From Pirellula sp. SH-Sr6A (GTDB lineage Bacteria > Planctomycetota > Planctomycetia > Pirellulales > Pirellulaceae), in assembly GCF_001610875.1 (NCBI RefSeq), contig NZ_CP011272.1, positions 1,469,988-1,533,987 on the forward strand: a stretch of DNA of 64,000 bases, written 5' to 3'. Below are positions 17,187 to 27,159 of the stretch, piece after piece. The translations under genes and the position numbers were made by a program. The stretch's first letter is position 1; every line of letters starts with the position of its first letter. The notes under the pieces are model-generated. The model ran no database searches. It was not told where the DNA came from and saw nothing but the letters and a program-made list of their open reading frames with translations.

Positions 17187-17387
17187 ATGAAAAATCTGAG
17201 CGAATACGTGAAAACTGCAGAGGCGGCCCAGATACTTGGTGTCGCACAAAACACGCTCCGAAAATGGGCTGAGCAGGGAGATATCCCTGTGCACCGGAAT
17301 CCAGCAAACGGATACAGGCTCTTCAAACGCGAGGACTTGATGCGATTCTTGAAGAAGATCGACCAGTCATCGAAGTCCGGGAGCTGA
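17187..17387 (+). CDS. HTH (MerR/excisionase-type) regulator of the restriction operon
   Basis: A 66-aa single-domain protein. KTAEAAQILGVAQNTLRKWA (residues 9-28) is a MerR/HTH_17 helix-turn-helix, followed by the wing GDIPVHRNPANGYRLFKRED. I start at ATG 17187 because the domain begins at once; ATG 17151 would add a 12-residue tail. Neither has a clear ribosome site, so it may be read from a leaderless or near-leaderless message. The gene ends 6 bp before hsdR and probably controls that operon. Confidence 0.75.
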   Translation: MKNLSEYVKTAEAAQILGVAQNTLRKWAEQGDIPVHRNPANGYRLFKREDLMRFLKKIDQSSKSGS

Positions 17388-17393
17388 AGCAGC

Positions 17394-20192
17394 ATGTCAA
17401 ACGAATCCGCAACGCGACAACAGATCATCGACCACCGGCTAAAGGAAGCCGGTTGGGACGTTCTTGATCGCACGCAGGTTGTGGAAGAATTCACCATCGA
17501 AAAAGCCTCAGAGATGCAAGTGAAGGAGGAAGCTGCTTCCTTTGGCAATCGAGAGTTCAGCGACTACGTCCTTCTCGGAAAAAACGGCAAACCTTTGGCG
17601 GTAGTCGAAGCGAAGCGAACATCGAAGGATGCTGAACTCGGGCGTGAACAGGCAAAACAGTATTGCATTAATATTCAGGCGCGTATTGGCGGAGAACTAC
17701 CCTTCTGCTTCTACACCAATGGTCACGAGATCTACTTTTGGAATATCGGAGAAGGGCCACCACAGCGGGTCCATGGATTTCCAACGCGGCAGGATCTGGA
17801 GAGACTTTTATATATTCGGAAGAACAAAAAGCCACTCGTTGATGAGCTGATAAACACGGACATTGCTGGACGCGACTACCAGATCCAAGCCATCCGAACA
17901 GTGATGGAAGGCATTGCTAAGAGCCGCCGTCAATTCCTGCTGGTAATGGCAACGGGAACAGGAAAAACCCGTACCTGTATTGCTCTGGTCGATGCTCTGA
18001 TGCGTGCGGGGTACGTTCAGCGAGTTCTCTTTTTGGTGGACCGCATTGCCCTTCGCGGTCAGGCCCTCGATGCGTTCAAGGAACATATACCTGACGAACC
18101 CCGCTGGCCGGAGCCCGGTGAAAAGTCAATCACCACGGATCGCCGAATCTATGTTGCCACTTACCCAACGATGCTTAACATTGTGCGGGATGAAGAGAAC
18201 TCTCTGTCGCCGCATTTCTTCGATCTTGTGATCGTCGATGAAAGCCATCGGTCTATTTACAACACCTACGGTGAAGTCCTCGATTATTTTCATTCAATCA
18301 CGCTGGGGCTGACTGCCACGCCACGCGACGTCATAGATCACAACACCTTTGCCGTATTCCACTGCGAGGACGGACTTCCCAGCTTCGCCTTCTCCTACGA
18401 TGAAGCCATCAATCACGTCCCCCCATACCTATGCGACTTCCGAGTCCTGAAGATCAAAACCAAATTCCAGGACGAGGGCATCAGCAAACGCACAATCAGC
18501 CTCGAGGACCAAAAGCGTCTCATCCTCGAGGGTAAGGACATCGAGGAAATCGTTTACGAAGGCACCGACCTCGAAAAGAAGGTCACGAACCACGCTACTA
18601 ACGCCCTCATCGTAAAGGAGTTCATGGAGGAATCCATCAAGGACACCAACGGAGTTCTTCCTGGAAAGACGATTTTCTTTTGTATGTCGGTCGCCCACGC
18701 GCGACGCATCGAGCGCATCTTCGATTCACTCTATCCGGAATACAAAGGCGAACTCGCCAAGGTCTTGGTTTCCGACGATCCTCGCGTCTACGGCAAGGGC
18801 GGATTGCTGGACCAGTTCACTCGGAGCGATATGCCCCGTGTGGCGATCAGCGTCGACATGCTCGATACCGGCATCGACGTTCGTGAAATCGTCAACCTCG
18901 TCTTCGCGAAGCCGGTGTTCTCGTACACAAAGTTCTGGCAGATGATTGGTCGTGGTACGAGACTTCTGGAGTCCAATAAGATCAAGGCTTGGTGTCCTGA
19001 GAAGGATGTCTTCCAGATTATTGATTGCTGGGACAATTTTGATTACTTCCAACTCTCTCCGAAGGGTAAAGAACCCAAGCCGCAGGTTCCGCTACCGGTT
19101 CGACTGGTTGGCGCTCGCATCGACAAGATTGAAGCCGCTCAGGCTCTTGGCAATTCGTCCGTAGCGGACAAAGAGATCGCTGCCCTTCGCGGCCAAATTG
19201 CAGTTCTCCCCGGCAATTCGGTCGCCATCATGGAATCGAAGGCCAATCTCGCGAAATGCGGCGCTGATGCTTTCTGGCAGCCATTGACGGCGGATGGCAT
19301 CGCGTTCCTTCGCCATGTGATTCAGCCGCTATTCCGCGCTTTGTCGCAGGTCGATTTCAAAGCGATGCGATTCGAGAAAGACGTGCTCGAAGCATCTCTC
19401 GCGCATCTCAAGGGCGAAAAGGAGAAATACGCCTCCCTGACCGAGAGTCTTACCACTCAGATCAGTGAATTGCCGCTTTCCGTCAATGTTGTTGCGCAGG
19501 AAGCAGGGCTAATTCAAAAGGCTCAAACAAATCACTACTGGGCCACAATCACCGATCAAGGATTTGATGATCTTGTAAAGCGGCTAGGTCCACTGATGCA
19601 CTATCGCGATGGACGCGGCCCAAGCGACGGCCCCGCAAACTTCAACTTTGCCGATGTGTTAACAGCCAAGGAATACATCGAATTCGGTCCGGAACACGAG
19701 TCGCTTAGCATTGCCCAATATCGCAAGCTAGTCGAAGAAAAGGTCAACGAACTGACCGCTAGTAATAGCATTCTGCAAAAGATTCGGGATGGACTGACTG
19801 TCACCGAAGAAGAGGCCGAAGAGTTGGCGACACAGCTTCACGACGAACACCCGCACATCACGCTTCAACTGCTCCGAAGAGTCTACCAACATCAGCGAGC
19901 TTCATTCATTCGCTTCATCCGTCACATCCTCGGAATCGAAATCCTCGAGAGTTTCCCAGATACTGTTTCCAAGTCGATCGATCAGTTCATCACCCAACAT
20001 CCCGCACTCAATAGCCATCAGCTTCAGTTCTTGAGGCTGCTGCGTGATTTCCTGATTGAACGCGGTGGCATCGAGAAGCGAGACCTGATCCAAGCCCCGT
20101 TTACCGTCATTCATCCCAGCGGAATCCGCGGCATCTTCCCCCCAAATGAAATCAACGAAATTCTGGCCCTTACCGAAAGTCTGGTCGCCTAA
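17394..20192 (+). CDS. hsdR: Type I restriction enzyme R subunit (EcoEI-like)
   Basis: A 932-aa R subunit. The N-terminal nuclease domain has Asp57 in FSDYVL and Glu72-x-Lys74 in VVEAKR. The motor has Walker A MATGTGKT (185-192), VIVDESHRS (around 278-286), GLTATPRD, and the late helicase motif IGRGTRLLE. A C-terminal EcoEI-type coiled domain follows. With HsdM and HsdS it would translocate and cut unmethylated DNA. It is the first large gene of a tight operon, 3 bp before hsdM. All catalytic motifs look intact. Confidence 0.95.
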   Translation: MSNESATRQQIIDHRLKEAGWDVLDRTQVVEEFTIEKASEMQVKEEAASFGNREFSDYVLLGKNGKPLAVVEAKRTSKDAELGREQAKQYCINIQARIGGELPFCFYTNGHEIYFWNIGEGPPQRVHGFPTRQDLERLLYIRKNKKPLVDELINTDIAGRDYQIQAIRTVMEGIAKSRRQFLLVMATGTGKTRTCIALVDALMRAGYVQRVLFLVDRIALRGQALDAFKEHIPDEPRWPEPGEKSITTDRRIYVATYPTMLNIVRDEENSLSPHFFDLVIVDESHRSIYNTYGEVLDYFHSITLGLTATPRDVIDHNTFAVFHCEDGLPSFAFSYDEAINHVPPYLCDFRVLKIKTKFQDEGISKRTISLEDQKRLILEGKDIEEIVYEGTDLEKKVTNHATNALIVKEFMEESIKDTNGVLPGKTIFFCMSVAHARRIERIFDSLYPEYKGELAKVLVSDDPRVYGKGGLLDQFTRSDMPRVAISVDMLDTGIDVREIVNLVFAKPVFSYTKFWQMIGRGTRLLESNKIKAWCPEKDVFQIIDCWDNFDYFQLSPKGKEPKPQVPLPVRLVGARIDKIEAAQALGNSSVADKEIAALRGQIAVLPGNSVAIMESKANLAKCGADAFWQPLTADGIAFLRHVIQPLFRALSQVDFKAMRFEKDVLEASLAHLKGEKEKYASLTESLTTQISELPLSVNVVAQEAGLIQKAQTNHYWATITDQGFDDLVKRLGPLMHYRDGRGPSDGPANFNFADVLTAKEYIEFGPEHESLSIAQYRKLVEEKVNELTASNSILQKIRDGLTVTEEEAEELATQLHDEHPHITLQLLRRVYQHQRASFIRFIRHILGIEILESFPDTVSKSIDQFITQHPALNSHQLQFLRLLRDFLIERGGIEKRDLIQAPFTVIHPSGIRGIFPPNEINEILALTESLVA

Positions 20193-20195
20193 CTT

Positions 20196-21860
20196 ATGCT
20201 CCAACTAAACGCTAAACTCCGTGCACTGATCGCCAAGTTGTGGGACCGCTTCTGGTCCGGAGGCATTTCAAATCCGCTCTCTGCGATTGAACAGATCACC
20301 TATCTGCTTTTCATGAGGCAGATCGATGACCTCGATCTTAAGCGCGAGCAAGATGCAGAGTTCACCGGAGACAGCTACACCTCGCGATTCTCAGGGGAGT
20401 ACTTCCTGCCGAATGATCGTTCCCGCATTGAGGAGATGGAAAAGCCCAGAGTAGGAGAAACTGCTTCCCAGAAGAAAACTCGAGAAGCCGAAGCAAAAAG
20501 CGAACGTAAGCGACTTGCCATCGATAAGGGCACTCTCCGTTGGAGCCACTTCCGGCAAATGAAAGCCGACGAGATGTTGCCGCACGTGCAGCAAAAGGTC
20601 TTCCCGTTCATTAAAGAGCTGAACGGCGACGGAAGTAATTTCGCGAAGCACATGGCAAACGCGGTATTCATCATTCCCAGTGCCAACCTATTGCAAGGGG
20701 CGGTGCAGATCATCGAAGAGATCTTCGTTGAAATCGAACGCGATGCGAAGGAAGAAGGGCATCTTTTTCAGGACATTCAGGGTGATGTCTATGAGATGCT
20801 GCTAAACGAGATCAGTAGCGCTGGTAAGAACGGCCAGTTTCGCACGCCTCGGCACATCATCAAACTAATTAGCGAGTTGGCGAATCCCCAGCTCGGTCAC
20901 CGCATCTGCGATCCCGCCTGCGGCACAGCGGGCTTTTTGCTGGATGCCTATCAATACATTGTTACCCAACTCGCGCAGAAGAAGTCCAAGAAGCAGCAGT
21001 TCCAACCCGACGAAGATGGCTTCATTCGTACGAGTGTCAGCGGCCAGCTTGACCAGAACAATAAGGACATCCTGGAACAAGGTCTCTTTGGCTTCGATTT
21101 CGACAGCACTATGGTTCGACTGGCCCTGATGAATCTAATGATGCATGGCATCGACAATCCGCATGTCGACTACCAGGACACGCTCAGCAAGAGCTTTACG
21201 GAAGAAGCTAAGTACGACATCGTGATGGCCAATCCGCCATTCACTGGCAGCATCGACAAAGGTGACATCAATGAGAGTCTAACGCTCAAGACCACCAAAA
21301 CAGAGTTGCTTTTTACCGAACGTATCTTCACATTGCTTAGAACAGGAGGTACAGCAGGCATTATCGTGCCGCAAGGCGTACTATTTGGCGCAGCCAACGC
21401 GTTCGTCGAGGCGAGAAAAAAGCTTGTAGAGGAGGCGGAACTTAAGGCGGTCATTTCGCTTCCCAGTGGCGTCTTCAAGCCCTATGCCGGTGTTGCCACA
21501 GCGATTCTGGTGTTCACTCGCGGCGGCAAGACGCAAAATACTTGGTTCTACAACCTAACGAACGACGGGATGACGCTCGATGATCGTCGCCAACGCGTTG
21601 TTGGGAGTGAACTTCCTGATGTTGTCGCCCAGTGGAATGCTCGCAACCCGAATGAACCGGGAGATCGGAAGTCGAATTGCTTCTTTGTTCCGGTGGAGGA
21701 GATTCGCGAAAAGTTGTATGACCTGTCGTTCAATCGCTACGGCAAGGTTGAGCACGACGAGACAGAACACGAGGATCCCAAATCCATCCTCCAGACGCTG
21801 GCGACCCTAGAAGACAAGATTCGGGCGGGAATCGTGGAATTGCAGGAGATTCTCGGATGA
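20196..21860 (+). CDS. hsdM: Type I restriction-modification methyltransferase subunit M
   Basis: A 554-aa N6-adenine methyltransferase. The N-terminal HsdM helical domain has ITYLLFMRQIDDLD. The SAM-binding motif DPACGTAGFLLDAY lies at 239-252 and the catalytic NPPF at 346-349. It methylates adenine in the target and is the core of the complex. The stop overlaps the hsdS ATG by 4 bp. Length and motifs are typical. Confidence 0.95.
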   Translation: MLQLNAKLRALIAKLWDRFWSGGISNPLSAIEQITYLLFMRQIDDLDLKREQDAEFTGDSYTSRFSGEYFLPNDRSRIEEMEKPRVGETASQKKTREAEAKSERKRLAIDKGTLRWSHFRQMKADEMLPHVQQKVFPFIKELNGDGSNFAKHMANAVFIIPSANLLQGAVQIIEEIFVEIERDAKEEGHLFQDIQGDVYEMLLNEISSAGKNGQFRTPRHIIKLISELANPQLGHRICDPACGTAGFLLDAYQYIVTQLAQKKSKKQQFQPDEDGFIRTSVSGQLDQNNKDILEQGLFGFDFDSTMVRLALMNLMMHGIDNPHVDYQDTLSKSFTEEAKYDIVMANPPFTGSIDKGDINESLTLKTTKTELLFTERIFTLLRTGGTAGIIVPQGVLFGAANAFVEARKKLVEEAELKAVISLPSGVFKPYAGVATAILVFTRGGKTQNTWFYNLTNDGMTLDDRRQRVVGSELPDVVAQWNARNPNEPGDRKSNCFFVPVEEIREKLYDLSFNRYGKVEHDETEHEDPKSILQTLATLEDKIRAGIVELQEILG

Positions 21861-23437
21861 GCAACCTTGTCCCTCCTTCCCGAGACAATTGGTCTGAAGA
21901 ACCGCTTGGCGATCTATGTGAGATTGTCATAGGTCGAACCCCGCGTCGGAACAACGCAGCATACTGGAACGGCTCGCTTCCATGGGTTTCAATTGCCGAT
22001 TTGAACCAGGGCCGACTTCTTCGCAAGACGAAGGAATCGATTACGCCTCTCGGGGCCACAGAGTCACGAAGTCGCTTGATTCCCACAGGCACCGTGCTAC
22101 TGAGCTTCAAGCTCTCCATCGGCAAAGTGTCGATCACTGACATTGACGTATTTACCAATGAAGCAATTGCCGCGCTACCGATTCGTGATTCCAGTAGGCT
22201 CAATCGAGACTATCTGTTTTGGTGCTTGAAGAGCATACGCCTTGATGAGGAAGTAGACGCTGCGGCAAAAGGGAAAACACTCAATTCAAAGAAACTGGAA
22301 CGTATAGCCATTCCCATTCCGCCGTTGGACGAGCAACGGCGGATTGCGGCGGTGTTGGACAAGGCCGATGCCCTCCGCCGCCAGCGCCAGGAATCACTGC
22401 AACTCACCGAGAAGCTCCTGCAATCCGTCTTCGTGGAGATGTTCGGAACCGAGAATTCCCCGCAATGCCCACGAGTGAAGCTTGCGGACCACCTCGAGTT
22501 CATTACGACTGGTGGCCGTGGCTGGGCCAAGTATTATTCCAATGAGGGTGCCCGATTCATTCGTTCCTTGGATGTGCGGATGAATGAGATCGATAGCTCG
22601 CAGATGGTTTGCGTAAACGCACCCAAAAATGCGGAAGCGGAACGCACTCGTACACGCGATGGCGACGTACTGTTGACGATGACTGGTTCACTCATCGGTC
22701 GAGTGGCTCCGGTTACTGCCCAACATTCGGGCGGATACATCAGCCAACACGTGGCGATCTTGCGAGCAAAGGGCTTTCAGCCGGAGTTTCTCTCATGGGC
22801 GATTTCCACAGAAGAAGGTCAACGCCAAATCCAGAAGCATCAGACTGGACAAACGAAGCCGGGATTAAATTTCGAGCAAGTTAGACGGCTACTCGTTCCT
22901 CGCCCGCCAATCGAGGATGAGAAGAAGTTCTGCGATTTGATCCGTCGTCGGCGCATTATTCTCGCTGATCAACGCGCATCATTGGCTCAATGCGAAAGCT
23001 TATTCGCCGCAACTCAACAGCGCGCCTTTCGTGGCGAACTGGATCTGAGTCGACTCACACTCGAGGCATTGCCAGCGACTGAAATTGCCCCTGAATTGCC
23101 GGGGCATCACCATAACGATGGAGTTTACAATCGACCCGGTTTTTTTATCGCACCACCTGAAATAGAAGCAAAGCTTAAAACGATGGAGGAGCAACTTTCA
23201 TGGGGGCCGGGAGATTCGATCCCATGGAGTGAAGACTATTTCAAGTATCGAACGCTAAGCCAACTTCTTGTCCCTCCATTCTCATTCGACGACGTTTGGC
23301 AGAAAACGATCTACGACATGGAAGAGGCTGATTACGAAACGGTCAAAGATAGAATTTTCAAGTATCTTGCGTCAGGACTCCTGGTGCAGGAGTTCGACGA
23401 GGAGCGGCGAGAGATTGTATTCAGGCCCCGGACATGA
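21857..23437 (+). CDS. hsdS: Type I specificity subunit S with a C-terminal extension
   Basis: A 526-aa S subunit with two target recognition domains. The first has WVSIADLNQG, followed by the central spacer PIPPLDEQRRIAAVLDKADA. The second begins about residue 210 (LEFITTGGRGW) and ends at AATQQRAFRGELDLSRL (about 385-400). HsdS usually ends here. This one adds about 120 residues with DYFKYRTLSQLL, DDVWQKTIYDME and KDRIFKYLASGLLVQEF, possibly a small helical or winged-helix domain. The stop overlaps the ATPase ATG. The extension may join the restriction complex to the two downstream proteins; that is inference. Confidence 0.93.
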   Translation: MSNLVPPSRDNWSEEPLGDLCEIVIGRTPRRNNAAYWNGSLPWVSIADLNQGRLLRKTKESITPLGATESRSRLIPTGTVLLSFKLSIGKVSITDIDVFTNEAIAALPIRDSSRLNRDYLFWCLKSIRLDEEVDAAAKGKTLNSKKLERIAIPIPPLDEQRRIAAVLDKADALRRQRQESLQLTEKLLQSVFVEMFGTENSPQCPRVKLADHLEFITTGGRGWAKYYSNEGARFIRSLDVRMNEIDSSQMVCVNAPKNAEAERTRTRDGDVLLTMTGSLIGRVAPVTAQHSGGYISQHVAILRAKGFQPEFLSWAISTEEGQRQIQKHQTGQTKPGLNFEQVRRLLVPRPPIEDEKKFCDLIRRRRIILADQRASLAQCESLFAATQQRAFRGELDLSRLTLEALPATEIAPELPGHHHNDGVYNRPGFFIAPPEIEAKLKTMEEQLSWGPGDSIPWSEDYFKYRTLSQLLVPPFSFDDVWQKTIYDMEEADYETVKDRIFKYLASGLLVQEFDEERREIVFRPRT

Positions 23438-25251
23438 AACTCATTCGCCTCAAACTCGATGTCCCCTTCCGCAGCCTTCCTCCAGGTTTCGAGATTAACT
23501 TCCTGCGCGAATGGGACTTCGACCGCAGCTTCGAATTCCATCCCTACTGCTTCGCCGGTCGCAATGGCAGCGGCAAGTCGAATGTCCTCGAAGCACTAGC
23601 TTCCATTTTTTACCACATTGAGTGCATTCATCTCGAAAATCGCCCAGTGGGATTTGAATACGACGAGGAATCGAATCCGAAAGGCTTCACCGCCAAAGTC
23701 AGTACACCGGATGCGTTTGAACTGGAATACTTCATCGGGATAAGGCTTGGATCGCTCGATGGTCTCTCATCGGAGCAGGCGAGACAATTCGATTTGTCGG
23801 GAAAGCAAAAATTTCACGTTCTTATGACGAAACGGGTTGGTCAACCGCCCATCATGCGTTGCGTGAACTTTGGCTTCCTTAATGACAAGAACGGGGAGGT
23901 ACCTCGAAAAAGAGTGAAGTGGCTACTACCATCGCATGTGGTAGGGTTCTCGTCGGGAAGGAACGAGGTTTTGAGCCTTCCATTCCTAAAGATGCGGTTT
24001 ATTCACTTTGACGAATATCGCTCCAAACTATTACAAGGTTCTGACTACTCTACTCCTGAGGGACGATTAGTTTTCCTTGACGAACAGTTCAGCCAAGCGA
24101 TTCTGATCTGCCACTTTCTGTTTCCCAGCGATCCCGTAATTCGCGTATTTGAAGAGAAGATTGGACTCAAGGGAATTCAGCGGTTCCGACTCATCATCCG
24201 TCGACATCACCGTCTTCAACGAGCGGAAGAACATCTCAAGACGCTGACGAAAGATGATCTGAAGGACTCCTCGAAGACCACAATCGAATTAACCTCGAAA
24301 CTTTCTGGCTATTACGACGAGAACAACGCCCTGCAGCCAGGTCTCATCGACAAGCTCATCAAATGCTCGACCGCCCATTACGAGGACTACTCTGCGTATT
24401 CGGACGATGAAAGCTACGACCTATATCTGGATTACTGGATCGACGATGAGACCAAGAAGGCATTTCGGTACTACTTTGGGGAAGCGTCCGGTGAATCACG
24501 CGAAGTTGACACAGCCAAGTCTGCTCTGAACTTGTTCCAGGCTTTTCAGACCCTGCTAACGCTCAATCACTATTCGGTTGACGAAAAGACGAAGCTTGAG
24601 TTGTACCAATCTCGCAGTCTTTATGTGAACGAGACGATCTCGACGCCGGCGTCTCATGACCGAATCACTCGCTTTAAAGAAGGTGAGCTGATCAAAGACG
24701 GCGTTCGTGAGCCTCTCTATGTCAAAGCCCTTTCCGACGGCGAACACCAGTTCCTGCACACGATTGGCCTATGTCTGCTCTACCGCCACGAGTCTGCACT
24801 CTTTCTGCTCGACGAGCCAGAAACCCACCTCAATCCCGACTGGCGAGCGTCGTATGTCTCTACTCTGCGAGCCGCCCTCGAAGCCGACGCAGCCACGAAG
24901 AACGTGATGCGGGAAGTTCTGCTGACATCGCACTCACCGTTTATTGTCTCAGACTGCCGAAAAGAAAACGTGCGTGTTTTCACCAAAGATCCGAAGACCC
25001 AAAAGGTGAGCTGGCAACCGCCTGACTTTGAAACGTTCGGTGCATCTGCGAATGCAATCACGATTAAGGTGTTCGGCCAAATCGAAACGATCGGTGATTA
25101 TGCAATGTCGATCCTGAATGCCTTACGGCACCGGCTAGACGCTGGGGAAGATCCCGAATTACTCATCAAAGAGGCAGATAGAGCACTCGGTGACTCGGTA
25201 GAGAAAGTCCTCTTCGTGAACCAAGCCTTAAAGAAGAAAGAGGGCAAATAG
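23434..25251 (+). CDS. Restriction-associated ABC-type (AAA_21) ATPase, PtuA-like
   Basis: A 605-aa ATPase of the OLD/SMC-like class. Walker A is AGRNGSGKSN (41-50), the ABC signature region is KALSDGEHQFLH (about 429-440), Walker B is LFLLDEPETHLNP (about 455-467) and an H-loop is LLTSHSPFIVSD (about 495-506). The middle is long and helical. No TOPRIM nuclease domain is visible after the H-loop, unlike true OLD enzymes. The family is known as a restriction system-associated AAA ATPase, and with the HNH gene behind it the arrangement resembles Septu PtuA-PtuB. It probably senses phage DNA or replication and licenses the nuclease. Confidence 0.85.
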   Translation: MKLIRLKLDVPFRSLPPGFEINFLREWDFDRSFEFHPYCFAGRNGSGKSNVLEALASIFYHIECIHLENRPVGFEYDEESNPKGFTAKVSTPDAFELEYFIGIRLGSLDGLSSEQARQFDLSGKQKFHVLMTKRVGQPPIMRCVNFGFLNDKNGEVPRKRVKWLLPSHVVGFSSGRNEVLSLPFLKMRFIHFDEYRSKLLQGSDYSTPEGRLVFLDEQFSQAILICHFLFPSDPVIRVFEEKIGLKGIQRFRLIIRRHHRLQRAEEHLKTLTKDDLKDSSKTTIELTSKLSGYYDENNALQPGLIDKLIKCSTAHYEDYSAYSDDESYDLYLDYWIDDETKKAFRYYFGEASGESREVDTAKSALNLFQAFQTLLTLNHYSVDEKTKLELYQSRSLYVNETISTPASHDRITRFKEGELIKDGVREPLYVKALSDGEHQFLHTIGLCLLYRHESALFLLDEPETHLNPDWRASYVSTLRAALEADAATKNVMREVLLTSHSPFIVSDCRKENVRVFTKDPKTQKVSWQPPDFETFGASANAITIKVFGQIETIGDYAMSILNALRHRLDAGEDPELLIKEADRALGDSVEKVLFVNQALKKKEGK

Positions 25252-25255
25252 TCTT

Positions 25256-26329
25256 ATGCTCTTTAACTATCGCTATGTAACGCACGACATCGAGAAATTC
25301 CAAACATGGCTCCATCACCTGGTCAAGTCTGTGTGGTGCCGTAACGGAGGCGTTTATTCGCTCAGTCTTCTTCATCCAGATTTGAAAGCTGTCATCGAAG
25401 AAATCGCAAACGACGACAGCATAACCAAAGATCACCTTGACGGACCAATCAAGACGATCGACGCAATCTTTCAGAGTCAATTGACCCAGGCTCAACGAGC
25501 TCAAATGAGCCAGTGGTACGATCACAACAACGATATCGAAACGCTCTGCGGAAACGATCCCAGTAAGTCGCCAGGAACGTATGCGGATGTCAGAGCAATC
25601 AATGCGGATTTAGAAACGGTGCTGAAGGCATTTTGCAAATGCCTATTTTCAGACGTGATTCACCTGAAAGCGGTCTCTAGTCGAACCGCTGCGATCGAGC
25701 ATCACTATGATGCCTTTGTCACGGAAAACGACGAAGGCAAGTGCCCCTATTGTGGCTACAACGACATCAAGGGACTAAATAATACGAAGAAGGAAGCGTA
25801 CGATCACTTTTTACCCAAGGGAACGTATCCATTCAACTCCGTGAATTTCAAGAACCTGGCATTAATGTGCCACGAGTGCAACTCAAGCTACAAACTACAA
25901 AAGGACCCGCTTCGTCATATCGACCCAATCCGAAAAGCCGCAGGCGGCACTCGCCGCAAGGCGTTTTACAGCTTTGCGAACGTGGCTCCCACCATCACGA
26001 TTAGCATGACGATTGCGTCGTCGGATGTTAACAAATTGAGCCCGTCGGAGATTGCGTTGACCGTCGATGCTGCCGGCCGAGATGAAGAACTGGAGTCATG
26101 GATGGATGTTTACGGTATCGAAGAACGCTATAAGGCTAAGCTTTGCGCTAAGAATGACGGCAAGTACTGGCTTGTGCAGGCGATTGAAGAATGCGCTAAT
26201 GGCGGAACGACACCTCAGAAGATCGTCGAGAAGATTGAACAAAACGCCAATTCGAATCCGTGGGCCGAAATAAACTTTCTCAAGTTCCCATTCCTTCAAG
26301 CTTGCAAAGACTCAGGCCTTCTGCGGTGA
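25256..26329 (+). CDS. HNH endonuclease, PtuB-like
   Basis: A 357-aa protein. The HNH module is central: KCPYCGYND (from residue 162), YDHFLPKGTYP (about 181-191), VNFKNLALMCHECNSSY (about 196-212). Two CxxC pairs bind structural zinc, and Asp-His gives the catalytic His. The flanking 150 residues on each side are helical with no other domain seen. It lies 4 bp after the ATPase gene and is the last gene of the unbroken run. It would be the toxic or DNA-cutting effector of the ATPase pair. Confidence 0.85.
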   Translation: MLFNYRYVTHDIEKFQTWLHHLVKSVWCRNGGVYSLSLLHPDLKAVIEEIANDDSITKDHLDGPIKTIDAIFQSQLTQAQRAQMSQWYDHNNDIETLCGNDPSKSPGTYADVRAINADLETVLKAFCKCLFSDVIHLKAVSSRTAAIEHHYDAFVTENDEGKCPYCGYNDIKGLNNTKKEAYDHFLPKGTYPFNSVNFKNLALMCHECNSSYKLQKDPLRHIDPIRKAAGGTRRKAFYSFANVAPTITISMTIASSDVNKLSPSEIALTVDAAGRDEELESWMDVYGIEERYKAKLCAKNDGKYWLVQAIEECANGGTTPQKIVEKIEQNANSNPWAEINFLKFPFLQACKDSGLLR

Positions 26330-26541
26330 CCTCCTAGCTCCTGGCGGCGGCCATACAAGTGATCGACGCGGCGATGGATCGGAATGATCACCATGTGATT
26401 CCCAGGAGATACAGATGCGAGTGAAAAGCTCCAGCATATACGGTTGGAGTCGAAGGAAAAATGAACCCTTGAGCCACTAACTGCCTTTCTACTTAGAACA
26501 CAATGGATAGAGAAAATGCAAAAAGCGAAAGGCATTGATCG

Positions 26542-27078
26542 ATGAAAACCAAATACAACAAGACCTTCGGCCCAAGTGACACCGACTTCGATATGAATGC
26601 CTGCGTGGGTTATGACCCAAATTCATGGGGAACCAATGCGTCGGGCTTTCAATTGAGCGCAAACAAGCTCGTGGATTTTGCGAGAACTAGTGAATCGGAT
26701 ATTGATATCTTGATTTACCCGATCGCCTTTCTTTTCCGCCATACGATTGAGCTATTACTTAAGAAGGCCACTCAAACTACGGGTACTTCGAGAGTCATTG
26801 AAAAGGGACATAATCTACTTGATCGGTGGGATGCAATCGCACCTCAAGCGGAGGAGCGATTCAAGGGCAATCCCTCTTATATCGACTTCAAGGGACTACG
26901 AGAGGTCATCAAAGACTTCGAAAATGTCGATAGTGGGTCATTTGATTTTCGTTATCCATTTACCACAAGTGGCAATCGAACGCTCGACGGCGTCACCAAC
27001 GTCAACATAAACGTCTTGGCACAACGTGCCAACAATGCAATCGAGCAACTCACATTGATCATCGATGCTTATCCGTAG
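26542..27078 (+). CDS. HEPN-like protein, 178 aa
   Basis: The pattern IYPIAFLFRHTIELLLKKAT, followed 20 residues later by GHNLLDRWDAI, resembles small HEPN/AbiV-type helical proteins. In these an Arg-His-x-x-Glu helix and a Gly-His-Asp/Asn-Leu helix pack together. The rest is alpha-helical with an aromatic-rich part near residue 130. A 212-bp gap separates it from the HNH gene, so it probably has its own promoter. The canonical Rx4-6H RNase motif is not clearly present. A role in defence is suggested only by its position. Confidence 0.55.
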   Translation: MKTKYNKTFGPSDTDFDMNACVGYDPNSWGTNASGFQLSANKLVDFARTSESDIDILIYPIAFLFRHTIELLLKKATQTTGTSRVIEKGHNLLDRWDAIAPQAEERFKGNPSYIDFKGLREVIKDFENVDSGSFDFRYPFTTSGNRTLDGVTNVNINVLAQRANNAIEQLTLIIDAYP

Positions 27079-27159
27079 GTGCCTGGATTCTGGTAGCCCG
27101 GAATAGGATCACAAGATTTTATTTAAAACTGACTAGTTGCGAACGGATACTCCAATCGA

